In this document: positions 36,150 through 46,018 of the stretch, one piece after another
Numbering within the stretch: the stretch's first letter is position 1
Layout: every line of letters starts with the position of its first letter
Origin: Wenyingzhuangia sp. 2_MG-2023
GTDB taxonomy: Bacteria; Bacteroidota; Bacteroidia; Flavobacteriales; Flavobacteriaceae
DNA: 64,000 bases
Assembly (NCBI RefSeq): GCF_030548295.1
Contig: NZ_JAUOSB010000006.1
Coordinates: 1-64,000, forward strand
Reading direction: 5' to 3'
Notes under the pieces: generated by a model
Told to the model about the DNA's origin: nothing
The model's input: the letters and a program-made list of their open reading frames with translations, nothing else
Databases searched by the model: none
Position numbers and translations under genes: made by a program

Positions 36150-37472
36150 ATGTCATCAACAGAAAGTAAACAAAAAAATAACCTTGTGCCTATTGCAATT
36201 ATAGCAGGGTTGTTTTCCATTTTTGGTTTTGTGACTTGGATTAATGGAGCATTGATCCCTTTTATGAAAACAATCAATGAATTGTCAGAATCGGAATCTT
36301 ATTTGGTTGCCACAGCATCTTATATTTCATTTGTAGTAATGGCTTTGCCTTCGTCTTACGTATTGGGTAAAATAGGTTATAAAAAAGGAATTTCTTTGGG
36401 TTTGTTTATTATGGCTATTGGAGCTTTGGTTTTTATACCAGCAGCTGAGGCAAGAACTTACTGGGTCTTTTTATTGGCTATTTTTTTACAAGGAGCAGGA
36501 ATGACATTGTTGCAAACAGCTGCAAATCCATATATTACCATTTTAGGGCCTATTGAAAGTGCTGCAAAACGTATTGCTATTATGGGAATATGTAACAAAG
36601 TTGCAGGAGCTGTAGGATCTATTGTTTTTGGAGCTTTATTGTTGTCTGGAATTGATGATGTAAATGAAAAATTAGCATCTGTATCCGCATCAGAAAAAGA
36701 AACTTTATTATCTACCATGGCGGGTAGCGTAGTAGTACCTTATATAGTAATGGCTGTGGTGTTGGTAATTTTTGCTGTTTTAATTAGAAAGGCACCTTTA
36801 CCAAATGTAGAAGCACCATCAGAAGAAGAAAATAGTTCAGAAAAAACAACCAAAACAAGTATTTTTCAGTTTCCACATTTATGGTTAGGAGTCTTGGCAT
36901 TGTTTGTATATGTAGGGGCAGAGGTAATAGCAGGAGATACCATTATTGCTTATGGAATTTCTCTAGGGTTTTCCGCAGCCAAAGCAAAATTCTTTACCAC
37001 ATTAACTCTGCTTTTTATGGTATTAACATATGGATTAGGAGCTGTCTTAATTCCAAAATACATCAGTCAGAATACGGCTTTAAAAACAAGTGCAGGTTTA
37101 GGAATTGTTTTTAGTTTGTTAATCTTAAATACAACAGGTTTTACTTCAGTTCTGTTTGTAGCTGCTTTAGGAATATCAAATGCATTGGTATGGCCAGCTA
37201 TATGGCCTTTAACACTTAAGGGCTTAGGTAAGTTTACCAAAACAGCATCGGCATTATTAGTTATGGCCATTTCGGGAGGAGCTATTATTCCACCATTGTA
37301 CGGAAGAATGGTAGACGCAAATAAACTGACCTTGATAAATGAAGGAATGAATCAAGTAGAGGCCACAGCCAAAGCTGCAACAAGTAGTTATTGGATTCTG
37401 ATTCCTTGTTATGTAGTTATATTGTTTTTTGCCCTGTGGGGTCACAAATGTAAAAATTGGTTAAAAAAATAG
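36150..37472 (+). CDS. MFS sugar transporter (FucP/GluP/NagP-like)
   Basis: A major facilitator protein of 440 aa with 12 predicted membrane helices. It has features of the FucP-type sugar:H+ symporters: FGFVTWINGALIPFMKTINELSESESYLV at the N terminus, LQGAGMTLLQTAANPYITILG in helix 4-5, and a central charged loop at about 215-230. Next to NagB, the natural substrate is N-acetylglucosamine or a related amino sugar. It is 95 nt downstream of the kinase remnant and 26 nt before the nagB ATG, so all three likely share a transcript. Confidence 0.85.
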   Translation: MSSTESKQKNNLVPIAIIAGLFSIFGFVTWINGALIPFMKTINELSESESYLVATASYISFVVMALPSSYVLGKIGYKKGISLGLFIMAIGALVFIPAAEARTYWVFLLAIFLQGAGMTLLQTAANPYITILGPIESAAKRIAIMGICNKVAGAVGSIVFGALLLSGIDDVNEKLASVSASEKETLLSTMAGSVVVPYIVMAVVLVIFAVLIRKAPLPNVEAPSEEENSSEKTTKTSIFQFPHLWLGVLALFVYVGAEVIAGDTIIAYGISLGFSAAKAKFFTTLTLLFMVLTYGLGAVLIPKYISQNTALKTSAGLGIVFSLLILNTTGFTSVLFVAALGISNALVWPAIWPLTLKGLGKFTKTASALLVMAISGGAIIPPLYGRMVDANKLTLINEGMNQVEATAKAATSSYWILIPCYVVILFFALWGHKCKNWLKK

Positions 37473-37498
37473 ATTTGAAAATTAAAAAAAATAGTAAA

Positions 37499-39427
37499 AT
37501 GATAAAAAGTAGTATAGATAAAGCAACTGATTTTGAACGTAGGTTTGAAAATATCAATACAAATATTTTTGAAAACGCAAAAAAAGGTTCTATAGCTGTT
37601 GCACAAAGAATAGCTGATTTAATTAAGGAGAAACAAGCTAAAGGAGAAACATGTGTTTTAGGATTAGCAACGGGCTCTTCACCAAAAGGGGTGTATGCAG
37701 AGTTGGTTAAAATGCATCAGGACGATGGGTTGAGCTTTAAGAATGTGGTTAGTTTTAATTTAGATGAATATTATCCTATGGATGAGAACGCTGTTAACAG
37801 TTACAGACGTTTTATGAAAGAGGCATTATTTAATCATATAGATATTGATGTAAACAATTGTCACATACCTGATGGTTCTTTAGATAAAGATAAATTACAA
37901 GAATATTGTACTGCATACGAAGCTGAAATTGAAAAATTAGGTGGAATTGATTTGCAATTGTTGGGTATTGGTGTAAATGGTCATATTGGTTTTAATGAAT
38001 CAGGATCTTTACAGAACTCAAAAACTAGATTGGTGGCTTTAGATCATTCTACTCGTACAGCAGCAAGTAAAGATTTTGGAGGATTGAGCAACACACCCAA
38101 AACTGCTATTACCTTAGGTATTAAAAAAATAATGGAAGCAAAAGAAGTGATTCTTTTAGCTTGGGGTGAAGGAAAATCAGATATTATTAGCAAGGCTGTT
38201 GAAGGGATGGAAACAACTCAAGTTCCAGCTTCATATTTACAAGAACATAATAATGTCAGTTTTGTAGTTGATAGAGAGGCTTCTTCTAAATTGACTCGGG
38301 TTAAAACTCCATGGTTGGTAGAAAAAGTAGAGTGGAACGAGCAATTGACTAAGAAAGCTATTGTTGGTTTGGCTTTAGAATTGGAGAAACCGATTTTAAT
38401 GTTAACAGATGCTGATTACATAGAAAATGGAATGAGCGATTTGTTAGCTGAGTATGGAAACTCATACGATATCAATATTAAAATATTCAACAATTTACAG
38501 AATACAATTACAGGATGGCCAGGAGGAAAACCGAATGCAGATGATAGCAGAAGGCCAGAAAGAGCAGAGCCTGCAAGAAAAAGAGTGTTGATTTTTAGCC
38601 CTCACCCAGATGATGATATCATTAGTATGGGAGGTACTTTTAAGAGGTTGGTAGAACAAGGACATGATGTGCATGTGGCTTACCAAACATCTGGAAATAT
38701 TGCAGTAGCTGATGATGAGGCTTTGCGTTTTGCAAATTTTGTAACAGATTATAACGATCAATTTGGAATTGAAAACAAAGAAGCAGATGCTATTTATAGA
38801 AAAGCAAAATTGTTTCTAAAAGATAAAAAGAATAGCGAAGTGGATATTCCTGAGGTTAGATATATCAAAGGAATTATTAGAAAAGGAGAGGCTCGTGCTA
38901 CAAGTCACTTTGTAGGATTGGAAAATCACCAAATTCATTTTATGAATTTACCTTTTTACGAAACAGGAACCATTCAAAAAAATCCAATTGGAGAAGCGGA
39001 TATTCAGCTAACCATGAACTTGATAGAAGAAATAAAACCTCATCAGGTCTATGCAGCAGGTGATTTGGCAGATCCACACGGAACGCATAAAGTTTGTTTG
39101 GATGCTATTTTTGAATCGATGAAAAGATTAAAATCAAAAGATTTTATGGATGATTGTTGGTTGTGGTTGTACAGAGGAGCTTGGCAAGAGTGGGGAGTGG
39201 ATGAAATTGAAATGGCAGTACCAATGAGTCCTAATCAGGTATTAGAAAAGAGATATGGAATTTTTAAACATCAATCTCAAAAAGATGGAGTGGTTTTTCA
39301 AGGAACAGATAGTAGAGAATTCTGGCAAAGAGCTGAAGATAGAAATAGTGAAACAGCCAAGTTGTATCAAAAATTAGGTTTGGCTACTTATGCGGCTATG
39401 GAAGCTTTTGTTAGATGGAAATACTAA
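37499..39427 (+). CDS. nagB: Glucosamine-6-phosphate deaminase with C-terminal PIG-L/LmbE domain
   Basis: A 642-aa fusion. Residues about 20-280 are NagB with LGLATGSSPKGVY, FNLDEYYPM (catalytic Asp, about 89) and GIGVNGHIGFNE. Residues about 360-620 are a PIG-L/LmbE zinc deacetylase domain with PHPDDD (368-373) and DPHGTHK. NagB turns GlcN-6-P into Fru-6-P and ammonia; PIG-L enzymes remove acetyl from GlcNAc groups. The fusion might carry out deacetylation and deamination together; this is inference. No separate nagA is in the window. ATG 37499 gives the 642-residue length usual in Bacteroidota; an in-frame TTG at 37457 lies inside the MFS gene. Confidence 0.93.
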   Translation: MIKSSIDKATDFERRFENINTNIFENAKKGSIAVAQRIADLIKEKQAKGETCVLGLATGSSPKGVYAELVKMHQDDGLSFKNVVSFNLDEYYPMDENAVNSYRRFMKEALFNHIDIDVNNCHIPDGSLDKDKLQEYCTAYEAEIEKLGGIDLQLLGIGVNGHIGFNESGSLQNSKTRLVALDHSTRTAASKDFGGLSNTPKTAITLGIKKIMEAKEVILLAWGEGKSDIISKAVEGMETTQVPASYLQEHNNVSFVVDREASSKLTRVKTPWLVEKVEWNEQLTKKAIVGLALELEKPILMLTDADYIENGMSDLLAEYGNSYDINIKIFNNLQNTITGWPGGKPNADDSRRPERAEPARKRVLIFSPHPDDDIISMGGTFKRLVEQGHDVHVAYQTSGNIAVADDEALRFANFVTDYNDQFGIENKEADAIYRKAKLFLKDKKNSEVDIPEVRYIKGIIRKGEARATSHFVGLENHQIHFMNLPFYETGTIQKNPIGEADIQLTMNLIEEIKPHQVYAAGDLADPHGTHKVCLDAIFESMKRLKSKDFMDDCWLWLYRGAWQEWGVDEIEMAVPMSPNQVLEKRYGIFKHQSQKDGVVFQGTDSREFWQRAEDRNSETAKLYQKLGLATYAAMEAFVRWKY

Positions 39428-39580
39428 TCAAAAAATATGTTTTTTAATTTTATGTAGAATTGAGTTTTATTAGTTTTTCTTACATGGGCTGCTAGATAAT
39501 TTGGTGGCCCATTAAGATTTTACAATGTCTTGTTTCTTTTTTAGAAAACAAATAGTATTTAACTTTTTACCCCTAAACTA

Positions 39581-39618
39581 AAAAATCCATCTATCATTTA
39601 TTTAATAGATGGATTTTT
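39581..39618. terminator. Bidirectional terminator after nagB
   Basis: Stem AAAAATCCATCTAT/ATAGATGGATTTTT with a CATTTATTTA loop. It lies between convergent nagB and the deoxynucleoside kinase gene. Confidence 0.92.
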
Positions 39619-39637
39619 ATCTCTTATAAAGACTTTT

Positions 39638-40252
39638 TTAAAATAAACCGTGAATTTGTGCATCAATTTTATCAATCACTTTTCCCAAATCTTCAGGGTT
39701 GCTCACGTAATCTAGGTCGTCAACTTCTATGATAAGTTTTTTTCCGTTGTCGTAGTTGGTAATCCATGCTTCGTAACGCTCGTTCAACCTACTTAAATAA
39801 TCAATGTTAATGGTACTTTCGTACTCTCTACCTCGTTTGTGAATTTGTCCTACCAAAGTTTTGATATCGGCTCTTAAATAAATTAACAAATCGGGAGGGG
39901 TAACTAAGTTTTCCATCAACTCAAACAATTTGTTATAATTGGTAAAGTCTCTGTTGGTTAAGAGTCCCATGGCATGTAAGTTGGGAGCAAATATTTTAGC
40001 ATCTTCGTAAATGGTTCTATCCTGAATGATATTTTTACCACTTTGTTGAATCTTTAAAATTTGTTCAAAACGACTGTTTAAAAAATAAACTTGTAGGTTG
40101 AAAGACCAACGTTCCATTTCATTGTAAAAATCATCTAGATATGGGTTGTCTTCTACACTTTCAAAATGAGCATCCCACTTGTAGTGTTTTGCCAAAAGCT
40201 TGGTTAAGGTGGTTTTTCCTGCTCCAATATTACCCGCAATAGCTATGTGCAT
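39638..40252 (-). CDS. Deoxynucleoside kinase
   Basis: A 204-aa P-loop kinase. The Walker A IAGNIGAGKTT starts at residue 4; FESVEDNPYLDDFY, the nucleoside site with Glu and Tyr, follows. DRTIYEDAKIF and the LID RGREYESTI are both present. It phosphorylates deoxynucleosides (salvage). ATG 40252 (MHIAIAGNIG) is the natural start; an in-frame codon at 40354 lies in the upstream gene. It is the third gene of a putA-led unit. Confidence 0.93.
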   Translation of the reverse strand: MHIAIAGNIGAGKTTLTKLLAKHYKWDAHFESVEDNPYLDDFYNEMERWSFNLQVYFLNSRFEQILKIQQSGKNIIQDRTIYEDAKIFAPNLHAMGLLTNRDFTNYNKLFELMENLVTPPDLLIYLRADIKTLVGQIHKRGREYESTINIDYLSRLNERYEAWITNYDNGKKLIIEVDDLDYVSNPEDLGKVIDKIDAQIHGLF

Positions 40253-40280
40253 AAGTGCTGTATTTAGAGCGTAAAAATAG

Positions 40281-40994
40281 TCAATTTTTAGGAATAGAAA
40301 GGCGATAGATTTGTTTCCCGTTAAAATAATAACATTGTTTATTAACAACTTCAAAAGAGTGTATAGATTGTGGTATTTTAAGAATTGGATTTTCTTGTTT
40401 CCAAAGTTGTGAGTCTTGAATATGATAAGCAGAAGACAGTGAAATAGGCAACAATGTATTTACTGTGTTTTTTCGATGTGTATTTCTAGCCAAATAATTG
40501 TAAGTGCTTAAAATTCCATTTTGATCTAAAATCCAAGCTTGATTTAAATTTCCTTTGAGTTGTTGTACATCTTTTACTGTAGGTAGTGAGCTAACTTCCA
40601 TTTTTTGGGTTCTGTAATTATAAATAGTCAAAGATGTATTTGTATTGTTATACAGCCAAATTTTATCTTTTCCAGCATTGGCAATACAATTGGTGCCAAA
40701 TGGAGTTTTAAAACTGTAAATAGAATTAAGTCGGTTGTCTAAAACAATAACTCTGTTAAATAGTTTGTAAAAAACTAAGATTTGTAATGGATTGCTAATA
40801 TCAACGCCATCGGGAATTCCGTATTCTATATTTTGATATTGATTTTCTAAGTTGCTTTTGTGTAAAACACCATTTTGTATGTAATAATAATTTTCAAAAA
40901 AATCGACACCAATAAAATTGTCGGCATTTTTGACCAATGTTGTTTGACAAAAGCAACTTAAATAACCAAATAAGAACAATACCCATAGTTTCAT
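40281..40994 (-). CDS. Exported protein of unknown function
   Basis: A 237-aa protein with a short signal peptide (MKLWVLFLFGYLSCFCQ). The remainder reads as repeated beta-strand pairs with aromatic residues, compatible with a small beta-propeller or PQQ-like fold, but no family is recognised. It lies 13 nt after putA and 28 nt before the kinase gene, so it is likely co-transcribed. ATG 40994 was chosen over an in-frame 41036 start inside putA. Confidence 0.7.
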   Translation of the reverse strand: MKLWVLFLFGYLSCFCQTTLVKNADNFIGVDFFENYYYIQNGVLHKSNLENQYQNIEYGIPDGVDISNPLQILVFYKLFNRVIVLDNRLNSIYSFKTPFGTNCIANAGKDKIWLYNNTNTSLTIYNYRTQKMEVSSLPTVKDVQQLKGNLNQAWILDQNGILSTYNYLARNTHRKNTVNTLLPISLSSAYHIQDSQLWKQENPILKIPQSIHSFEVVNKQCYYFNGKQIYRLSIPKN

Positions 40995-41007
40995 GTTCAA
41001 ATATAAC

Positions 41008-44000
41008 TTAATAAAATTTAGGTTTTTCTGTAGCATTGTATTCCACCCCCATTAAATTTCCGTATCGATGGTAATTGTGTGAGTAACTTTGCTCTATCAA
41101 GTAATTTAGCAACTCAATACGTCCACTATTTCTAGGTTCTTGATTGTATACCGGAATTGCGTGTTGGTGACATCTAATTAAAAAGTGATCAGACAAAACT
41201 CCCAAAGCTCTCACACAGGTAAAATCTTTTGGATGGTGTTTTAAAGCATTTCCACAAGTATCTTTTATCAATGGAATGTTTAAAAACTCAGCAATGTACT
41301 CTACTTTGTCAATGTGTTTCTGTGGCGTATGTACATCGTATAACAAAAGAATTTCTTTGTACGTGTTGTAGCTACAAATATTATATTGTCCACGTAAGTT
41401 TACGTAATCTATTTTTTTGCTAAATAAAAGATCGTACCATTTTTGATAATCTTCTTTCCAATCTGTAGTTTTAGATTTGATATTGGTAAATTGAAGTACA
41501 TAATTAATTCCTCCAGCTTTCATTCCAAAACCAAAACAAGAAGCTTTAATTCCTCCAAACGGTTGTCTTTGTACAATAGCTCCTGTAGTAGATCGGTTTA
41601 CATATTTATTTCCTGCTTCAATATGTTCGTTCCAATATTCAATTTCATTCTCATCCAAAGATTCTAAACCAGCCGTTAATCCATAAGCAACATTGTTGGC
41701 TATTTCTACAGCATTTTCTAAATTATCTGCTTTTAAAACAGATACAATAGGGCCAAACAATTCGTTCTGATAGGAGTAATCTTCTGTGGTAACATCCCAA
41801 ATAATTCCAGGAGACAGCATGTGGTTTCCGTTCAACCTAGGTTTTACCAGCCATTGATTGTCAGGAGTATTTTGAATAACATGTTTTAGCTTTTCGGAAA
41901 TAGGCACAGCAAGTGGGCCAATTTCTGTAGAAAAGTCCCAAGGATTTCCAAACAATTTACTAAGAGTGGCATCTTTTAATAATGCTTTGAATTCTTTGTC
42001 ATTGTAAACATCTTCAGTTAAAATTAATAAAGAAGTAGCAGAACATTTTTGACCTGCATTTCCAAAAGCTGACTGTACAATGTTAACAGCCGCTTGTTCT
42101 TTGTCTGCCAAACTAGTTACAATTGTGTTGTTTTTTCCACCTGTTTCAGCGTACAAGTTCAATTGTGGATTTCTTTCTAGTAAAAAATGAGCCGTTTCAG
42201 TTCCTCCAGTTAGAATTACGGCATCAAAAACATTTCCAGTACTTAAAAAATCATCTAGAATACTTTCTTCACAGGGTAAAAAGTACAATGCGCTTTTCGG
42301 AATACCTGCTTCCCATAGACACTTACATGTCAAATAAGCACAGGCAGATGCATTGGTAGAAGGTTTTAAAATCACTTTTTTACCAGCAGCTAACGATGCC
42401 AATACTCCACCAATGGGAATGGCAATAGGGAAATTCCATGGAGATAAAATCAAATTTATTCCTGTATCTATAGAGGTAAATTCTTTTGCAATTTCCAGAC
42501 TGCTCTCTGCGTAAAAGTTTGCAAAATCAATAGCTTCAGAAACTTCTACATCAACTTCTTTTATGTTTTTTCCTAATTCAGCTACTGCAACTCCAATCAA
42601 ATCAGCCCTGTTTTTTTCAATTTCAATAGCTGCTTTTTTTAGGAGATGTGCTCTTTTTTCTGTATCAAACTCTTGCCATTCGCTAACAGTGTCAATAGCT
42701 TTTTGATAATCTTCCTTGATAGACATTTCATAACTCCATGGTGGTGTTCCAGACCAGTTGTTGATTTTTATAGTGTATCTCTCATTGTCATCCAAATCAC
42801 CCACGACAGGAATGGTAGTTCCTATAATATTTTCAGGATTTTCCCAGTTAGATTTTATTTGTTGAGCCCAAGTAATATTCTGAGGTAAATTCCAATCCGT
42901 ATTGGGTACGTTATGAAAACCTTTCATAAGTTCAGGAATCTCAGTGTTTCTATCTTGAATTCTATTAGGAGTTGTTTTTAATGTTTCCATCAAATTGATA
43001 GATCTTAAAAATTCTTCTTTCAAATGATCCCATTTCTGAGAGCCAAAAGTCAAATCATAACCTTCTTTTAAAAAGTTTCCTTTTTGAGTTCCTTCGTCCA
43101 ATCTTCTTACCAAATAAGCAATAGCGGCATTGTATTGATTTTCTTTTACGGTAGGTGTGTAAAGCAATAAGCGTACTTTTTCAGCAAGTAAATTGTCTAC
43201 CAATTGATTAGCCATTCCCTCTAACATTTCAAAATCTACACAGTCCTCTAGTTGATTCTCTTTGACCAAATGGAGTGCGAAAGAAATATCAAAAATATTG
43301 TGTGATGCAACACCTACATTTACTACTCTTGCTGATTGTGGTGTTAACATTTCTGAGAGTATTTTTTTGTAATTGGCATCCGTTTCCTTTTTAGAACCGT
43401 AGGTTGCCAACGACCAATCTTCTATCGATGCCTCGGTCATTTCCATTTCCATGTTAGCACCCTTTACCAGTCGTACTTTTACAGCAGAACCACCATTGTT
43501 TATACGTTGGCTAGCCCAGGTAAAAAGTTTACGGTAATAATGAATCATTTCGGGAATGTAGGCTTGTAGTACAATACCCGCTCTAATGTTTTTGTATTCT
43601 GGTAAGGACAATGTTTTTACAAAAACATCGTAGGTGATTTCCAAATCTTTGTATTCTTCCATATCCAGATTTACAAATTTCTGCACCCCTGTTTCTTTTT
43701 CAATTTTTAATATTTCATCGTAAAACATACACAATCTGTGCGATAGTTTTTCAACGGTATCTTCATGAGCTAAGGATGAAATTTGAGAAAAAATTGTAGA
43801 TATTTTGATGGAAATATAATTCACATCTTTGCGATTTAACAAAGCTAAGTAACCTAGAATTCTTTTTTGAGCTTCGTCTTCACCAATCAAAGCTTCTCCA
43901 ATAAGGTTGATGTTTAGTGTGATATTTTGTTCTTTTCTTTTTTGAGTATGTTTTTTAAATTTTTGACTGTTGATGAAAAAGACCACATCACTAGAGGTTG

Positions 44001-44328
44001 CTTGTATTTTTTTTAGCATGATGGCAACACTAAAAGAAGGAGCTAACTTTCCTGCAACGGTAAATGTTTGCAACAAGAAATTTTCTAAAGGAGTAAATAA
44101 AGCTTGGTAATTCTTGTGTGTTTTGAGTAAGTGGATAACATGGTCTGCTACTTTTTTATAATTTTTAGAACGAAAGGCAACGTCCATCATCTGTATTAAA
44201 AAATGTTTAGACTCTGGAACTTCAATAATGGTTTTCAATCTGTCCGAAAATGGATTGTTTTCAATGTTTTTTGATTTTTTTTGTAGTTTTTCTGCTAATC
44301 TTAGGGTGTTTTGTATCTGTTTCTCCAT
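41008..44328 (-). CDS. putA: Bifunctional proline dehydrogenase / L-glutamate-gamma-semialdehyde dehydrogenase
   Basis: An 1106-aa PutA-type enzyme that oxidises proline to glutamate. The proline dehydrogenase part spans about 60-450 with VRLVKGANMEMEMTEASIEDW and YLVRRLDEG. The aldehyde dehydrogenase part spans about 510-970 with ILSPWNFPIAIPIGG, the Glu in LYAETGGKN and the catalytic Cys in GNAGQKCSATSLLI. About 130 C-terminal residues follow, as in long PutA types. No N-terminal ribbon-helix-helix DNA-binding domain is visible, so it is not a PutA regulator. First gene of a three-gene unit. Confidence 0.94.
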   Translation of the reverse strand: MEKQIQNTLRLAEKLQKKSKNIENNPFSDRLKTIIEVPESKHFLIQMMDVAFRSKNYKKVADHVIHLLKTHKNYQALFTPLENFLLQTFTVAGKLAPSFSVAIMLKKIQATSSDVVFFINSQKFKKHTQKRKEQNITLNINLIGEALIGEDEAQKRILGYLALLNRKDVNYISIKISTIFSQISSLAHEDTVEKLSHRLCMFYDEILKIEKETGVQKFVNLDMEEYKDLEITYDVFVKTLSLPEYKNIRAGIVLQAYIPEMIHYYRKLFTWASQRINNGGSAVKVRLVKGANMEMEMTEASIEDWSLATYGSKKETDANYKKILSEMLTPQSARVVNVGVASHNIFDISFALHLVKENQLEDCVDFEMLEGMANQLVDNLLAEKVRLLLYTPTVKENQYNAAIAYLVRRLDEGTQKGNFLKEGYDLTFGSQKWDHLKEEFLRSINLMETLKTTPNRIQDRNTEIPELMKGFHNVPNTDWNLPQNITWAQQIKSNWENPENIIGTTIPVVGDLDDNERYTIKINNWSGTPPWSYEMSIKEDYQKAIDTVSEWQEFDTEKRAHLLKKAAIEIEKNRADLIGVAVAELGKNIKEVDVEVSEAIDFANFYAESSLEIAKEFTSIDTGINLILSPWNFPIAIPIGGVLASLAAGKKVILKPSTNASACAYLTCKCLWEAGIPKSALYFLPCEESILDDFLSTGNVFDAVILTGGTETAHFLLERNPQLNLYAETGGKNNTIVTSLADKEQAAVNIVQSAFGNAGQKCSATSLLILTEDVYNDKEFKALLKDATLSKLFGNPWDFSTEIGPLAVPISEKLKHVIQNTPDNQWLVKPRLNGNHMLSPGIIWDVTTEDYSYQNELFGPIVSVLKADNLENAVEIANNVAYGLTAGLESLDENEIEYWNEHIEAGNKYVNRSTTGAIVQRQPFGGIKASCFGFGMKAGGINYVLQFTNIKSKTTDWKEDYQKWYDLLFSKKIDYVNLRGQYNICSYNTYKEILLLYDVHTPQKHIDKVEYIAEFLNIPLIKDTCGNALKHHPKDFTCVRALGVLSDHFLIRCHQHAIPVYNQEPRNSGRIELLNYLIEQSYSHNYHRYGNLMGVEYNATEKPKFY

Positions 44329-44361
44329 TTTTTTAAGTTAGCTAAATAAGCTTGGAAAACC

Positions 44362-44400
44362 AAAAAGCCTTAACAATAATTATTGTTAAGGCTTTTTTTA
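44362..44400 (-). terminator. Terminator of metK
   Basis: A palindrome AAAAAGCCTTAACAATAA/TTATTGTTAAGGCTTTTT; on the minus strand it ends in TTTTTGG. It separates metK from putA. Confidence 0.93.
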
Positions 44401-44423
44401 AAAGTATTTTTAAACGAACTTTT

Positions 44424-45680
44424 TTACAAGTTAAAAGCAGTTTTTACTTTGTCTACATAATCTAATTTTTCCCAAGTAAAAGTTTCTACTTCTAGTTCTT
44501 TAATTCCTTCGTAAGGAGATTCAAAACGAACAGTTTTAACTTCAGGAGTACGACCCATGTGTCCGTAAGCAGCAGTTTCCGTATAAATAGGGTTGCGTAA
44601 CTTTAACCTTGATTCAATAGCAAAAGGTCTCATGTCAAAAATAGAAGTTACTATTTCTGCAATTTGTCCATCTGTGAAATCTACCTTACTAGTTCCGTAA
44701 GTATTTACAAAAATACCCATAGGTTCTACCACACCAATAGCGTAAGAAACTTGCACTAAAATTTCAGTTGCAACACCTGCGGCTACTAAGTTTTTAGCAA
44801 TATGACGAGTTGCATAAGCTGCGGAACGGTCTACTTTACTAGGGTCTTTTCCGGAGAAAGCACCACCACCGTGAGCACCTTTACCTCCGTAGGTGTCTAC
44901 AATAATTTTACGACCTGTTAAACCAGCATCTCCATGAGGTCCACCAATCACAAACTTCCCTGTTGGGTTGATGTGAAACTTGATGTCATCTCCAAACAGT
45001 GCTTGAACTTCTTTACTAAAAGTTGCTTTTACACGTGGGATTAATATATTGATAATATCAGCCTTAATTTTAGCTAACATACTTTCATCATCGGGTCCAA
45101 AATCGTCATGTTGCGTTGAAACTACAATCGCTTCAATTCGTTCTGGTTTGTTATCGTCAGAATATTGTAAAGTTACTTGTGCTTTTGCGTCAGGGCGTAA
45201 GTAAGTAATGTCCTTCATTTCTCTACGCAAAGCAGCCAATTCTTTTAACAAACGATGTGAGATTTCCAATGCCAAAGGCATAAAGTTTTCTGTTTCGTTG
45301 GTTGCATAACCAAACATCATTCCTTGGTCACCTGCACCTTGTTCTTCTTTACTAGCTCTGTCAACACCTTGATTGATGTCTTGAGATTGTTCGTGAATAG
45401 CAGATAATATTCCACAAGAATTACCATCAAATTGATAAGCTCCTTTGGTATATCCAATTTTGTTGATGGTATCACGAGCAATTTGCTGTACATCTAAATA
45501 AGCTTTAGATTTTACTTCTCCTGCCAATACTACTTGTCCTGTAGTTACCAATGTTTCACAAGCTACCTTAGAATCAGGATCGTAAGCTAAAAAGTGATCG
45601 ATCAATGCATCAGAAATTTGATCTGCAATTTTATCTGGATGTCCTTCTGAAACAGACTCCGATGTAAATAAATATGACAT
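44424..45680 (-). CDS. metK: S-adenosylmethionine synthetase
   Basis: A 418-aa enzyme making SAM from methionine and ATP. Conserved motifs are [21 protein letters not shown] (N terminus), [32 protein letters not shown] and [20 protein letters not shown]. Length is normal. Its leader on the minus strand (45681-45880) is long and structured and carries a probable SAM-II riboswitch, which would give direct product feedback on this gene. Confidence 0.97.
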   Translation of the reverse strand: MSYLFTSESVSEGHPDKIADQISDALIDHFLAYDPDSKVACETLVTTGQVVLAGEVKSKAYLDVQQIARDTINKIGYTKGAYQFDGNSCGILSAIHEQSQDINQGVDRASKEEQGAGDQGMMFGYATNETENFMPLALEISHRLLKELAALRREMKDITYLRPDAKAQVTLQYSDDNKPERIEAIVVSTQHDDFGPDDESMLAKIKADIINILIPRVKATFSKEVQALFGDDIKFHINPTGKFVIGGPHGDAGLTGRKIIVDTYGGKGAHGGGAFSGKDPSKVDRSAAYATRHIAKNLVAAGVATEILVQVSYAIGVVEPMGIFVNTYGTSKVDFTDGQIAEIVTSIFDMRPFAIESRLKLRNPIYTETAAYGHMGRTPEVKTVRFESPYEGIKELEVETFTWEKLDYVDKVKTAFNL

Positions 45681-45701
45681 ATCTATTTTTTTGTTTTTGA
45701 T

Positions 45702-45722
45702 TAAAAATTCAGTACGCTGAAT
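45702..45722 (-). terminator. Possible expression-platform terminator in the metK leader
   Basis: On the minus strand, ATTCAG-CGTA-CTGAAT (45707-45722) is a 6-bp perfect hairpin running into TTTTTAA. TACTG in its 3' arm is complementary to CAGTA at 45751-45755 (minus strand), which includes the last bases of the SAM-II pseudoknot tail. The tail could therefore act as an antiterminator when SAM is absent. Confidence 0.5.
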
Positions 45723-45751
45723 GCCATAGTCGGCTAAAGAAGTAGAAGTTT

Positions 45752-45870
45752 ACTGCTTTAGCACTTTATTTTATACAACTAAGAACTATACTTTTAGAAA
45801 CAATAAAATGTTTATTGTATAATATAAGTTCTTCATTGTAAAAGAGGTGGCAATCAGTTCAAATCTTTCC
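45752..45870 (-). ncRNA. Probable SAM-II riboswitch in the metK leader
   Basis: On the minus strand, GAUUUGAACUGAUUGC (45865-45850) closely matches the SAM-II loop GAUUUAACCGUAUUGC. The downstream tail UAAAGUGCUAAAGCAGU (45768-45752) resembles the SAM-II tail UAAAUGUAGCUAAAAAGGG. ACUG in the loop can pair with CAGU in the tail, at the same place as the known pseudoknot but with different bases. An inserted hairpin of about 60 nt (AAGAACTTATA with TATAGTTCTT, and an inner ACAATAAA stem) lies between them. P1 is short (AAAGA/UCUUU). The downstream metK fits the function. The match was made from memory; a covariance search is needed. Confidence 0.55.
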
Positions 45871-45883
45871 CCTTAAGTGGGGG

Positions 45884-45891
45884 CAAAATTA
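45884..45891 (-). promoter_or_regulatory. -7 element for the metK transcript
   Basis: CAAAATTA on the plus strand reads TAATTTTG on the minus strand. Transcription from here would begin just before the SAM-II element. A -33 element is not evident. Confidence 0.4.
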
Positions 45892-45974
45892 TAAAAAAGA
45901 AATGAAATAAAGCGTTTAATTTAAAACTATTCTTATTTAAGTACTTGTAGCTAGCAATCTCTTTCTAGGTTTTA

Positions 45975-45982
45975 TATATTTG
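45975..45982 (+). promoter_or_regulatory. -7 element for metY
   Basis: TATATTTG, TAnnTTTG match, 36 nt upstream of the metY ATG at 46019. A -33 element at the usual spacing was not found. Confidence 0.45.
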
Positions 45983-46018
45983 TCGGTTAGTGACTAGAAA
46001 CCATTAAAAATTAAAATA

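Noticed and set aside
45700-45900. tRNA or tRNA-like gene in the metK leader
   Set aside because: GTTCAAATC looks like a T-loop, but no acceptor, D or anticodon arms fit around it; the SAM-II reading explains it better.
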